Origin: Episyrphus balteatus
Taxonomy: Eukaryota; Arthropoda; Insecta; Diptera; Syrphidae
Assembly: GCF_945859705.1 (NCBI RefSeq)
Contig: NC_079137.1
Coordinates: forward strand, 51,864,552-51,928,551
Reading direction: 5' to 3'
DNA: 64,000 nt
The notes under the pieces are model-generated. The model was given only the letters and a program-made list of their open reading frames with translations. It was not told the DNA's origin and made no database searches. Below, in pieces: positions 1-12,036 of the stretch. The first letter of the stretch is position 1. Every line of letters starts with the position of its first letter. The translations under genes were made by a program, and so were the position numbers.

Positions 1-545
1 TTTGAAAATAATGAATTTTCAGTGAATTAGAAAATTTTGAAAAGTAAAAAATGTTTTTTTAAATTTTTTTTTTAATTTGACCTCGAATATCTTTATAATG
101 GTTAGATGAATGAAAAAAGTTACTAAGACCTTTTTTGTGGAACAATCAATTTTTTACAAGAATATGTCTTGCGCGTTTGATTATTATAATTTTTCAATTT
201 GTTACAAAATTAAGAACAAAAAACGAATTTTTAAAGATTTTCTGGATTTTTGGACCTCAAATATCTATTAAACGGTTAGATAAACGAAAAAAGTCTACAA
301 GACATTTTCTGTAGAGCGTTTCAATTTCCTACAAGAATATGTAAAGAAATTTTCTAAAAAGTCGATTTAAATAAAAAAATGATTTTTTTTTAGTAGAAGC
401 TTGATGTAAAAATGGAAAATTGCGAAGCGGAGGACCTTCCTATTAATATTATATTCTAGAGGTGCCTAGAAATCGATTTTTCATAGTAAGAAATCAGAAA
501 AAAGAATTTTGATTTTTTTGACCCACCCTATTGTACCTATTATAT
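1..545. repeat. Dispersed repeat R1, copy 1 (cut by window start)
   Basis: This stretch is repeated in the same orientation at about 22990-23660 with only scattered differences. Shared landmarks are the opening TGAAAATAATGAATTTTCAG, the phrase CAAGAATATGTCTTGCGCG, and the closing GCGAAGCGGAGGACCTTCC followed by GACCCACCCTA. No open frame is conserved between the copies, so it looks non-coding. The left end lies outside the window, and the family is not recognised. Confidence 0.75.
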
Positions 546-1030
546 AACTCTATAATTTTTTTATTTGAAATTTAATTAACATTACCTGCTATGAATTGCC
601 AAAAGTATTTCTGACTTTTTCGTACACGTCTAAGCCGATTATAGCGAAAATTTTATGCAGGTGTATTTCAGTAACTGTTACCTATATTAAAGTTAATCGT
701 TTTTTTTTTTTCAAAATTACATTTTTTAATTTTGACTCTATCTATAAAACAAATATTAATTTCGTGCTAAAAAAATTAAAATTTTCAAAGAAAATCTAAA
801 TAACTATGATGGAAAATTCAAAAATTTAAAATTCGAATATGTGGGTCTATTATAAATACTTCTATAACTGTCAAAACCGATGAGAAGATATTTTTCAAAT
901 TGTGTACAGGCTAAATTCAATTTTTTTTAAATACATCTCTCATTTAGAACAGTTACCTACCATTTAAAATTTTTGCGTAGTTTAGTTTTATAAATGTATT
1001 TAAGGATTTTTTTTTAAATTCAATTATACG
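546..1030. other. AT-rich DNA, nothing recognised
   Basis: Low-complexity AT-rich sequence. A 67-residue frame at 596-799 is rich in Phe, Lys and Ile and has no domain; it is read as noise. No repeat ends were found here. Confidence 0.5.
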
Positions 1031-1046
1031 TTTTAGGTACTATATA

Positions 1047-1582
1047 CAGGGTGTCCCACATACACCACCCCAAATGAAAACCATGGATTCCTGAGGTCAT
1101 TTTAAGTCGAAAAACTTAAGAGGTAATTTTCTCGTTTTCGTCCCGTTTTCGAGTTACCACGGTTTTTATGATTTTTGCTCTCTTGTCCTTTAACTGGCTT
1201 TATCTTTGCCAAACTAAGTTTGATTTGAAAGATTTTTTGTTTTTTTGACTTAAATGATATAAAAATGTAAAAAAACAACTTAAAAAACGAAGAAAATTGT
1301 GTTTGATGCAAAATTGTGGAGAAACGGTGTCCGCAGAAAAAAAAGTTTTGAGACAAACTAAAACTTTAATAAATTTTTGATTGGTTGTAACAAAAATCTT
1401 TCAAATCAAACGTAGTTTGGCAAAGATAAGGTCAGTTAAAGGACAAGAGAGCCAAAATCATAAAAACCGTGGTAACTCGAAAACGGGACGAAAACGAGAA
1501 AATTACTTCATAAGTTTTTCGACTTAAAATGACCTCAGGAATCCATGGTTTTCATTTGGGGCGGTGACTGTGGGACACCCTG
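1047..1582. mobile_element. Foldback MITE with CAGGGTGTCCC ends, TA target
   Basis: The terminal inverted repeat opens CAGGGTGTCCCACA and closes with its near-complement GGGACACCCTG. TA dinucleotides flank it (1045-1046 and 1583-1584). The inverted arms are long, about 185 bp each (1047-1230 and 1400-1582), and share blocks such as CCTCAGGAATCCATGG and TTTGCCAAACTA. No transposase is present. TA duplication plus long arms fits a non-autonomous Tc1/mariner-like element. It sits inside the mini-me-like copy at 1031-4288, so it inserted later than that copy. Confidence 0.85.
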
Positions 1583-1995
1583 TATATCATTCGTACAAAA
1601 AACAAAAGTTGAGATAACATTTTTCCATGACATTACGATGATAAAAAATGCCAAAAAGTGGGTCCCGGAAGTCCGTCTGTCAGTCTGTCTGTCTGTAAAC
1701 GAAGCTACAGCCTAAACGGATGGACCGATTGATGTCAAACTTGGTATGTAGCGTTATTTGGTGACTCTCCAGAGTTGTTTTTGGAGTTATTTTTTTGGAC
1801 CAAAAATAACCGATTTTAGTAAAATTGAAATTGCTTAAAAACGGCTCCAACGATTTTGTTTAAAAAATTCAAATGTACATAAGTTTTAAAACAAGGTCTA
1901 TCTTTTGATGAAATTTTTTTTTGAAAATCAATATTTACGGTACCTGCCATAGAACCGTTTTTTTTTTTTAATCCGATTTCCTCCGAAATTGCTTA

Positions 1996-3873
1996 TAGTC
2001 CAGTAATTTTAGGTTTTATCTGCGGAAAAATTCCTACTGGGCTGAATTTTGGTATACAGCTTAATGACGGCTTTGTTATGAAGATGTGAAAAATCGACAT
2101 TGATATCGTGTCCGCGTTAAGAGTTATAGGGGTCAAAAGGTCACAAAAGTTGGTTTTTCACGATTTTCAGCAAAACGGTAAGTCTTATCAAAAAATTTTC
2201 AATGCAAGAATTGTAGACCAGATTATTATATATAAAAAGTGTCATGATACTTTTTTTCCTAAGACCCACCGTTTCTTAGGTATAACGATTCAAAAAGTTG
2301 AAGTTTAGTTGTAATCGTCATAATCCTATTCCTGAAAAAAAAACTCCTAACTGAAAAGTTCCTGAAATTTCATTATTTTTTTAGCTTGAATTTCGTTCCT
2401 CAACTGTTAAGAATATGGGGAAACCAAAAAAAAATGGAAATTTTCGCCATTTTTCCGATTGAGGCCCTTCTCCCGAAACCATTTCCCTGGGAATTTTTGA
2501 TTAGAATATGTCTGAAAATATACAGGGTGTGCAATAGAGAATGGACAACCCTAAAACGGCTTATAGCTACACTTATGATTGTTCTAAAAACAGATAGAAA
2601 AAAGTTCTATCGCAACCAGTTCATAAAATATGGACTTTTTTTCGTTCAGTGTATTTTAAATTTTATCATCTTATGTTTTCGTTCACTACAACCACGAATT
2701 AATGAATTTTATTTATTTCTTTTTTTTATAATTTTCTACAATAATTGGATGAGTACATAAAAGCTTTAAAAATTTCATAGCTATTGCACATTTTCGTAAA
2801 AAAAATTTTGAAATCTGTTTTTTGATGCAAAATGTAAAAAAAGTATTTTATGAAAAATTTTAAACACCTGTGGTATAAAATAAATCTATAGAAACCTAGG
2901 TGGCCATCTTTCTTAAAAATATTCTCCTTATACCAGAATATTTTTAAGAAAGTTGGCCACCTAGGTTTCTATAGATTTATTTTATACCACAGGTGTTTAA
3001 AATTTTTCATAAAATACTTTTTTTACATTTTGCATCAAAAAACAGATTTCAAAATTTTTTTTACGAAAATGTGCAATAGCTATGAAATTTTTAAAGCTTT
3101 TATGTACTCATCCAATTATTGTAGAAAATTATTAAAAAAAGAAATAAATAAAATTCATTCATTCGTGGTTGTAGTGAACGAAAACATAAGATGATAAAAT
3201 TTAAAATACACTGAACGAAAAAAAGTCCATATTTTATGAACTGGTTGCGATAGAACTTTTTTCTATCTGTTTTTAGAACAATCATAAGTGTAGCTATAAG
3301 CCGTTTTAGGGTTGTCCATTCTCTATTGCACACCCTGTATATTTTCAGACATATTCTAATCAAAAATTCCCAGGGAAATGGTTTCGGGAGAAGGGCCTCA
3401 ATCGGAAAAATGGCGAAAATTTCCATTTTTTTTTGGTTTCCCCATATTCTTAACAGTTGAGGAACGAAATTCAAGCTAAAAAAATAATGAAATTTCAGGA
3501 ACTTTTCAGTTAGGAGTTTTTTTTCAGGAATAGGATTATGACGATTACAACTAAACTTCAACTTTTTGAATCGTTATACCTAAGAAACGGTGGGTCTTAG
3601 GAAAAAAAGTATCATGACACTTTTTATATATAATAATCTGGTCTACAATTCTTGCATTGAAAATTTTTTGATAAGACTTACCGTTTTGCTGAAAATCGTG
3701 AAAAACCAACTTTTGTGACCTTTTGACCCCTATAACTCTTAACGCGGACACGATATCAATGTCGATTTTTCACATCTTCATAACAAAGCCGTCATTAAGC
3801 TGTATACCAAAATGCAGCCCAGTAGGAATTTTTCCGCAGATTGGGCTTAAAAATGACTAAAATGACTGGGCTA
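1996..3873. mobile_element. 1.88-kb near-perfect palindromic foldback element
   Basis: The two arms are reverse complements of each other around a 9-base loop at 2926-2934. Identity is very high from 2019 to 3840 (arms about 907 bp) and lower at the outermost ends, which read TAGTCCAGT at 1996-2004 and ACTGGGCTA at 3865-3873. Only a few mismatches were found, for example one base within GGGCTGMATTTTGG, so the inverted duplication or its homogenisation is recent. Each arm contains TACAGGGTGTGCAATAG (2521 on plus, 3339 on minus), the TIR style of the TA-flanked MITEs, so a 2523-3337 element may have been captured. The same open frames (66 and at least 124 residues) appear on opposite strands in the two arms. 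They look like translations of repeat DNA, not genes. The element is inserted in the mini-me-like copy. Confidence 0.85.
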
Positions 3874-4512
3874 TTACACGATTTCAACAAAACTTTTTGT
3901 GAAGAAGCATTTATATAATTTTAACATAAGCCAAAAATAAAATTTTGAAAAAAATAAATTTTGGATTTTTAAAAAAATTTTCGAAAACGGGACATTGAAT
4001 GTTTTTGAAAAAAAAATTACTTATAAAAAATTAGTTTTTAAAAACGGATCTAACGATTTTGAAATTTTTTATTTCTAAAAATGTATCTTAATATATCAAT
4101 CAAAACTGCATACTTGTTTTGGGGGGGCAATTTGATTTCAGATTTTATTTTATTTTTTTTTTAAACGAATTTTATTTTTTTTTTTTGTACCTATATAGTA
4201 CCTACATTTCCCAAATTCCTATATAAAAAGCCTTAAAAATTTAATCAACTTGAACTTTAAGAGCAAGTTCGTGCGACCCAGTCGTGCATTTTTTTTTGTT
4301 GTAATAAGTAAATAAGTCCAGTATCTAAATATATTCAGACAACTCACATTAAAGTGAAAACAATTTTTATGTAGCTAATTGATTTTAATGACTTACTTTA
4401 TGATTCTTGATAGTGATGGGAACTATCGAATGATTTGAACTATCGATAGTTAGTAACTGAATGATTTGAACTATCGAATAGTTCATTCATTCATTCGAAT
4501 AAAAACTATCGA

Positions 4513-5092
4513 ATATAACTATCGAATAAAAACTATCGAATAAACTATCGAATAAACTATCGAATAAAAACTATCCAATAAACTATCGAATAAAAACTAT
4601 CGAATAAACTATCGAATGAAAACTATCAAATATTCAGTTATTTTTTACTCGCAATTTTTTTATCCGATTTATTTTTTCCAGTTTTTACTAATATATTGAC
4701 CTTGTAAAGGACATACTTTATTTCACTGTTTGCAGTTTTTTAACTAGAATTTAAATACTATTTCTTAACTGAGGTTACATTAAATAATAAATAACAAATA
4801 CTATATAACTATCGAATAAAAACTATCGAATAAACTATCGAATAAACTATCGAATAAAAACTATCCAATAAACTATCGAATAAAAACTATCGAATAAACT
4901 ATCGAATGAAAACTATCAAATATTCAGTTATTTTTTACTCGCAATTTTTTTATCCGATTTATTTTTTCCAGTTTTTACTAATGTATTGACCTTGTAAAGG
5001 ACATACTTTATTTCACTGTTTGCAGTTTTTTAACTAGAATTTAAATACTATTTCTTAACTGAGGTTACATTAAATAATAAATAACAAATACT
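4513..5092 (+). repeat. 290-bp tandem duplication in the hAT-type element
   Basis: Two almost identical copies, about 4513-4802 and 4803-5092, each start with a run of AACTATCGAATAAA units and continue through ATTCAGTTATTTTTTACTCG to AATAAATAACAAATACT. The offset is 290 bp, judged by CTATCCAATA at 4571 and 4861. It expands the left subterminal repeat block. Confidence 0.85.
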
Positions 5093-5292
5093 GAATCATA
5101 AAGGAATTTTTGCTAAAATATGATATGATTTAAATTAAAACGAAAACAGTGTAAAACCCACACTGAGGCAAAACATTTGCGCACAAAAAGAAACAAAATA
5201 TTATTATGAAAAGGATTTGTTTCCTTTTCTTACTCTTTCTATTTTTGCTCGTCCACATGCAAAATTGCAAATATCAGAAGTATAAACCTATA

Positions 5293-6368
5293 CAGGGTGT
5301 CCCAAAAGTAATGGATCAAACGAAGTATGCTGATAGGGGATCTTAAGGGCTCTCAGAATTTGGTAACTTGTTCATCCCAAATCCTTATGGTTTTCGATTT
5401 AATGCAATTCTTGAAAAATTTCGAAAAATCCCTACCTTGCAACAGTATTTTGCTTCCTACGCCCATTATTGATTTTTGTTTTTTAAATTCTTTTACAAAA
5501 ACATTGCCAAATAATTAGGAACTATTAATTAATCAAAATATTTTTTATTCCATACGCCATTTCGCTGCAAATTAGCTTACAGTTTCAAGTTTTATAAAAA
5601 TCAGTTCCTTACTTTTTTTTTTAGAGCAACACCGTTAAAAAAATTTGTACGGTGTGAGAATGGTTTATTATTTTAAAAAGTTGAACTGTTATTGTAGTTT
5701 TCAAAAAAGTATAAATGTTCCCAAAGTTGCAGTTAGATCGAAAAATATTACAATTTGAATTCAACAAAACAGGGTTTTTCAGAGCAAAAATACAAACAAA
5801 AATAAAGGCTTTTGTTCAAAGAAAAATAAACAAATAACAGTTCGAGAAAATGTGTTTATTTTTGGTTGTTTTTTAATCCGAAAAACCCTGTTTTGTTGAA
5901 TTAAAATTGTAATATTTTGCGATCTAACTGCAACTTTCGGAATTTTTATACTTTTTTGAAAACTACAATAACAGGGCAACTTTTTAAAATAATAAACCAT
6001 TCTCACACCGTACAAATTTTTTTAACGGTGTTGCTCTCAAATAAAAGCTAGAAATTGGCTTTTTATAAAACTTAAAACTGTTAGCTAATATGCAGCGAAA
6101 TGGCGTATGAAATAAAAAATGTTTTGATTAATTAATTGTTCCTAATTATTTGGCAATGTTTTAGTAAAAGAATTTAAAAAAACAAAAATCAATAATGGGC
6201 GTAGGAAGCAAAATACTGTTGCAAAGTAGGGATTTTTCGAAATTTCACAAGAATTGCATTAAATCGAAAACCGTAATTATTTGGGATGAACAAGTTACCA
6301 AATTCTGACAGCCCTTAAGATCCCCTATCAGCATACTTCGTTTGATCCATTACTTTTGGGACACCCTG
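5293..6368. mobile_element. Foldback MITE with CAGGGTGTCCC ends, nested in the hAT-type element
   Basis: Ends CAGGGTGTCCCAAAAGTAAT and the complement CATTACTTTTGGGACACCCTG are flanked by TA at 5291-5292 and 6369-6370. The arms run about 500 bp each, meeting near 5830, with many small differences between them, so this copy is older than the palindrome at 1996-3873. It shares the first 11 bases with the MITE at 1047-1582 but not the rest, so it is a different subfamily. No coding capacity is credible. Confidence 0.85.
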
Positions 6369-7009
6369 TATATACAATAATCCAAACCAACCACACAGTT
6401 GCATCATATATTTGTCTAGCCGATTAACAACCCTTTTATTTATTTACAAAATCCACTTGTTGACACAGATACCTGCTGTTTGTGCGTGCGCGAATGTTTT
6501 GCATCTTCCGGCGACATGTCTCGTCAAGTGATTGAAATGATGGGTTTTCCCACTAATTAGGATCATAAACTATACACTGACTGAAAAATGAACATGTTCC
6601 GCTTTCCAGGTCAACGAGTTGTTTTTTTCTGTTTTGTCACTTTTTTATGACACCGCACTAACCGACAGATAACTTCTATTCTTTTCATGCACCGTGTCGC
6701 CTTTCTTTTTCTTCTTTACCGCCTTTGTTTTGAAAATATGGGCACTCCAACATAAAACACATAAATTCAGTCCTGAAAAACTTTCAAGATATCATTTGGA
6801 AGATCCCACAATATGTGTATCATCAATTCATCATTCATCTTCCTTTTCAGTCCTTCCTTCAAATGCAGATAAGAACATTTACAATTAATTTGTAAAATCA
6901 AGAGAAAAAAGAAAATAGTAGAGAAGTAAAATTATGACTGAATACAAAAAAACAATCTAATAGACTGAAAGAAAACAGTAACTGAATATAAAAAAATTCA
7001 AATGAAAAA

Positions 7010-7345
7010 ACTATCGTTTAAAAAAACTATTCGAATGAAAAAACTATCGAATAAAAAAAACTATTCAAATGAAAAAACTATCGTTATAAAAAACTATTCG
7101 AATGAAAAAACAATCGAATAAAAAACTATCGAACGAAAAAACTATTCGAATGAAAAAACTATTCAAATGAAAAAACTATCGTTTGAAAAAACTATTCGAA
7201 TGAAAAAACTATCGTTATAAAAAACTATTCGAATGAAAAAACAATCGAATAAAAAACTATCGAACGAAAAAACTATTCGAATGAAAAAACTATCGAATAA
7301 AAAACTATCGAACGAAAAAACTATTCGAATGAATGATTTTAAACT
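7010..7345 (+). repeat. Right subterminal tandem repeats of the hAT-type element
   Basis: Repeated units of roughly 20 bp with the form GAAAAAACTATTCGAATG alternating with AAAACTATCGAAYG. A longer period is visible, because a block with CTATCGTTATAAAAAACTA occurs twice, near 7076 and 7206. The CTATCGA core is shared with the left end at 4430-4640. Confidence 0.8.
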
Positions 7346-7421
7346 ATCGAATGAATGAATATTTTACAACTATCGATAGTTTGATAGTTTTTATTCGATA
7401 GTTCCCATCACTAATTCTTGA

Positions 7422-9537
7422 GGTGCTGGACACGAATCTGAATATCTCAAGAAAAAAAAATTACGTCAACTTAGAGACTCTATCGAAAATTCCAAAAGAA
7501 TGCATCGTTTTTGGTAAATTATTTAAAAAGCGAGTTCGAATTGATTATTTAAAATTATAGTGCAATTAAAAAGGTAAGAACCAAATTTAAAAAAAAATGC
7601 TCATTAAAGATAGTTTAGCTTTTCTATAAATTGTATTTTATATCAATTTCCAAAATCTTAAGTTGACATAAGATGATTTGCCTTTTCACACTCTTTCGGA
7701 ATTTTTTAAAATATTTTATCTTATGCCAACTTAAGGATGACTTTTGTTTCTGCTTGCGCCCGCGAAAATATCTTAAATCAACATAAGATAATTTAAGATT
7801 TCACATTTTCAGTCGAGATTTCTATGGAAACATCAATTTGAGTGTTATCTTGTTAGAGTTGCAAGTTTAATCCAGAGAATTTGTACCCATATTCTGGAAA
7901 ATAAGGGCTGACCAATCTTAAAGGGTCAATTCTCGATCTGTGAAGCTGTGAAGTGATACAAAAAAAATATCATTTCAGTTTTCATAGCAAAATATCATTT
8001 TATCTCTTAACAATCAACTCAAAAGCGATTCCCAAACTTTTTATGATAAATATAGTCATGAAATCTGTAGTAAAAAGTACTAAATGATAAAACTTTTATT
8101 ATATTATTATCTTCACAAGAAAATTCGGTCATTTATGCTAAATAATTTACTATAAATTTTGTTTTCATTTTTTCACAAATCTAGAATCAAATTTAGTGCA
8201 AAACTGTGAATGTTTTTTTTTTTTTTTCATTTCAAAATATCTCAGAACGGGAATCAGCCCTCTGATATAAGGTAACCAATAGAGATCATAAAGATAAATT
8301 AGAAAGACCTTTGATGACAAATTACTAAAAACTAATGTATAAGTAATTTTATTAAATTTTATTCTTTTTAAAACTTTTTCAATTATTTCCAAGTTATTCC
8401 CCATATGCTCCATGCATGTATAGTTAATATTAGTGAGCTTCTATATTAGTAAAAGTTCAATATATTTGATTGTCCATTCCATCGATTTTGTATATAACGG
8501 GCATAGAAACTTTTTCATTGCGCTACATCACCGTGAAAATCCATTAATCATTTTTATTTATGCAACAATCGATCTATGTGATTAATTACTATGTGGAATT
8601 GCAAAAAAAAAAAAAAAAAAAAACAAATTACAACAAAATTGATTACAATTTGCCAAAACTTTGACAGATTATCCTCTGCATGCTCTTTCATTTCTGCACA
8701 AAATCTGTAATAGCAAAAAAAAAAAAGTAAAACTTTCATATTTTATTGCTGACTACCTATAAATTTTAGTCGGAACTTATTTAATTAAATATTTATTAAT
8801 TTCACTCTATACCCTTTCAATTGCATCCCATGATGCCGTCATTCAAGCCTGATTTACTGAAATAAAAAAAATATATAGAAAACGATTTATTCTATCGATC
8901 GCTTCGCCTTGGCCTGTTTTTCGTTCCCAGTATCCTATGCAATCATATAGCTCAGTCACTATGTCAGACGCAGAGCAAAAGTATTGGCTTCCAATTTTAC
9001 ATTGTGACCATGACATGGCCTAGAGAGGTGGTCGGTCGGTCCTTATTTTGCGACGCGGATTGGCGCTTTTAAAGCACGACTATGATTCAATGATTCAATC
9101 ACAATCACACATAGGTAGGTAGATACTCCCTCACTCTAAATCCATCCTGATAAAAGAGGAGGAAAACAAACGAGTGAGAAAATTGAGTGTATTTTTTTTT
9201 TTTTTGCTAACGAAGCGAACCTATTTTGCCTTTTCTGACAGGAGAAGGATATTTTGCCAAGCTACTAGGATCGACGAAACCAAATCAGAAAAGGAGAAAA
9301 GAAAAAGACAGAAGGTTTATTGCGCTGTTCTTTATTGCGTATGTGTTTGTATTGTGCTTCCAGGACCATTGTAATTAATCGCTATTCGCTATATTTCTCT
9401 GACACCAGCAGGACTTTATAGGAATAGGAAATGCTGCCTGGATGTCATCGTTAGAAAGGACAATATGGAAAAGTCAGCTCGTTCTTTTTCGTATGTTGCT
9501 ACCGTTGCGACGTCGTCGGTCATCACCAACGCCGTTC
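7422..9537. other. Gene-free AT-rich DNA
   Basis: No convincing exon or transposon end was found. There are homopolymers (an A run at about 8603-8622), two short blocks of CTTAAGTTGACATAAGAT and its inverted form near 7660-7790, and more balanced unique sequence at 8880-9120. The short frames here are rich in Phe and Lys and end at homopolymers. Confidence 0.4.
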
Positions 9538-9545
9538 GTCGTTGT

Positions 9546-10086
9546 CAGGGTTCGGACTTTACTTCGATCGAAGTAGATTTACTTCGATTTTGGGCAAAAA
9601 ATAAAATCTACTTCCCTACTTCTCTATTTCAGGATCTACTTCTATTTCTTAATTGAAAAATATTTTTTAAGTAATAAATTTAGAGAAAAGGATTTAACTT
9701 CAATTTTAAATCTGGCCGGGGCATTGAGAAATAAAGCTCAACTGATATCTCAAAAGATGAATGGAGGCCAATTATTCTTCGAATTCAAGATAGAAATAAA
9801 GTTTGTCAAAGTAATTTTGACTGATTTTGAAGAATTCCGGATCAAAAATTTGTTAGATTATGCTGAATTAACCGTTTTACCCTTAAGCACCGTTACATCT
9901 TTTGGAAAAGATCATAATAAAAAAGTAAAGAAAAATAATTTTGTAGAAAAATAAGTTTTTTTGAATAAATTTTTGGAAATAAATGTTCTGAAAGTTTAAT
10001 GTTGAAATCTACTTCCGAAATTTTGGATCTACTTCACTTTTTTTTCAAATTTGCTTCGAAATTTTGAAACTGAAGTCCGAACCCTG
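9546..10086. mobile_element. 541-bp hAT-type MITE with 8-bp target duplication
   Basis: Terminal inverted repeats CAGGGTTCGGACTT and AAGTCCGAACCCTG are perfect over 14 bp. They are flanked by an exact 8-bp duplication GTCGTTGT at 9538-9545 and 10087-10094. CAG-start ends and 8-bp duplications mark the hAT superfamily. Subterminal DNA holds repeated ATCTACTTC motifs near both ends. The internal 76-residue frame at 9724-9954 has no recognisable transposase motif. Confidence 0.9.
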
Positions 10087-10094
10087 GTCGTTGT

Positions 10095-12036
10095 TATGAA
10101 CTTTACGGTACATTCTTGTCGTTGTTCTTTTTGTTAGCTCGGACAAAATCGCATATACAAAGTCCTTCCAAAGATGAAATAGTAGTGAGTTGAAGGACTA
10201 CACTTTAACAAAGAAAACCAACAAATAAAAAAAGTAAAGTAAAAACCCAAGAGAAAAAGGACATTTCTGACACAGTGCAATTTGCTTCCTCAAAGGGAAC
10301 AATTTGTAAACTTTTGAGTATAGTTCTGATTTCAGTCACATTCGTTCGTCGTTGTCAGTGCTGCTGCTGCTGCTGCTGCTTCATGCGCTGCGTAAAGTAC
10401 GTGAAGTCTTTTCTTGATTTCTGAATTATCTGCGAATTGTTTGAAAAGAGATGCAATTTTTTGTTACTTTTTTTTCTGAATGAAAAGAGGTTAAAGTGGA
10501 AAAGTTTTTTTGTTTGGAAGACGTTTTAAGTTCAACTCTTTTATATTAAATTGAAATCCAAGGTTTTCTTGTTATTACATTGTTTTAAGTTTTTGGGTTT
10601 CAAATTAAAATCACATTAAAGGTACACAAGGTCTTAGAACCATTACAGTCTTTGTATGCTTTTTGACGTCTTATAAATCGATGAACCCCGGCTGCATTCA
10701 CGAACAAGGGACGCCATTTTCTCCCGTTAGGCCTGAGGTTTTTAACAGTGTGGTAATAGATTGCAATTCAAAATAAAAAATAAAATATTACAGATACAAG
10801 AATTTAATATAGCTTATTATAAAGGTCATAAAAACCTAAAGGTGAATATTAATAAAGGATTTTTAAAAATTCAATCATTCAATAGGGTAAATAGGGGTAA
10901 AACGACGTTGCAAAAAAGTGACTATTTTTCAAACGCGATGTCTTAAAAAGCTGAATTTTTTATAATCGATAGGTAGATAAATTTATTGTTAGGTTAATAA
11001 AGATATTAGAAAAATTCTAAAAAAAATGTAATATCAAGATATAAAGGGTTTTTTTTTTAAACAAATACATGAGGTAAACTTTTGAAAAAGTTTTTATTAA
11101 TGGAAAAAGGATTTTTTTTACAGAAATTTGAGTTGTACCAATAGAAATTTAATGAAAAAAAATAAGTCTAATACGGACTTTTTTCAAAAGCGCTGCGTTT
11201 TGAAATATGAATTTTTTGAAAAATTAAAATTACTTTTTAAGGGGAATTTTTATGTGTTTTTTATTTTTAATTTTTTCTAAACGTTCAAAAATTTCAAATA
11301 TAAAAGGCCTTGCGCACGCCGCCTGCACAAAAAATTAAATTTCTAAAATAATTTTATACCGAATAACGAGAAAAGCAAGTTTTTCTGTACCAGATTTTGT
11401 TACCGTTTTTTATTTGTAGGTATCTGTTTTTCTTAAACAGAAAGAAGAATTAAACTTATACTGTAGATAGATAATGTGCAGATAACCCTGCACCCTTTGT
11501 AGAAAATTGCAATTAACAGGTTATATTTTTGTCCTATAGCCCATACAAATTTGATTAAACCTTATTTTGCATATAGATAATATAAACCTTCATGTACTAC
11601 AAAAGATACACAATTTTAAATTGAAAAATTTTAAAATTACCACATAATAACTGAGGAGATCTGTTGCCGATGACCAACCAATAGCGTAAGAAGTACCGTA
11701 ATCTTAGTTTGAAATTTCGACATGGTTATCTTTAAAAATTTTAACTTTTCTACTAACGTCGTCCGTCGTAGAGATATGATTGAAGCATATTATTAAAGCT
11801 GAATTAATAAGCTTTCAGATGCTATGAAATTTATATAAGGTTGTCATATAAAAAAATTGGTTTAAGGGTGATGGAATAAAAAAAAGTTTTTTTTGTTCTG
11901 TATTTTTTTATGAAAATCGATTGCAATCGATTGTAAATGTCGTGCAGACATGACTAAGGTGAATATTTTGAGCTGAAATAATAACCTTATATATTTTTAA
12001 TATAAAACTAATTTAAAGTTGTCATATAAAATAAAA
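10095..12036. other. Gene-free AT-rich DNA
   Basis: Unique-looking sequence at 10095-10750 contains a CTG microsatellite; beyond it the DNA is strongly AT-rich. The block at 11640-12030, with CGTCGTCCGTCGTAGAGATA, is not obviously repeated elsewhere in the window. No splice-bounded open frame was convincing. Confidence 0.35.
10359..10381 (+). repeat. CTG trinucleotide microsatellite
   Basis: Seven consecutive CTG units followed by CTTCATG. It is not within a supported reading frame. Confidence 0.85.

Larger units (their letters stand above)
1031..4288 (-). mobile_element. Mini-me/DINE-1-like repeat, copy 1, split by two nested insertions
   Basis: Read on the minus strand, the element starts at TGCACGACTGGGTCGCACG (4288 leftwards) and ends near TATAGTACCTAAAA at 1031-1044. 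Other copies lie at 12037, 15646, 18606, 26701, 38236 and 38300. It carries the family's GTCTGTCAGTCTGTCTGTC microsatellite at about 1675-1700 and the conserved block CATTACGATGAT. Two elements interrupt it: a foldback MITE at 1047-1582 and a palindromic element at 1996-3873. Alignment with the uninterrupted copy at 18606-19123 shows the same sequence resuming after the second insertion at CAACAAAACTTTTTGTG. Assignment to mini-me/DINE-1 rests on the GTCY microsatellite and a weak terminal hairpin, and is inference. Confidence 0.7.
4411..7413. mobile_element. 3.0-kb non-autonomous hAT-type element with 8-bp target duplication
   Basis: The ends are TAGTGATGGGAACTATCGA (4411 onwards) and its exact complement finishing at 7413. 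They are flanked by an exact 8-bp direct repeat ATTCTTGA at 4403-4410 and 7414-7421. An 8-bp duplication and a TAGTGATGGGAA-like end are typical of the hAT superfamily. Both subterminal regions consist of tandem ACTATCGAATAAAA-type units, which may be transposase-binding repeats. No intact transposase is visible; the middle (6380-6900) is less AT-rich and may hold decayed coding DNA, but nothing could be recognised. A separate foldback MITE lies inside at 5293-6368. Confidence 0.85.

Noticed and set aside
2108..3751. Identical 66-aa ORFs and related 124/153-aa ORFs on opposite strands, suggesting a duplicated gene pair
   Set aside because: They are the same DNA read from the two arms of the palindrome. 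The peptides have no domain, and part of the longer one reads through a transposon terminus.
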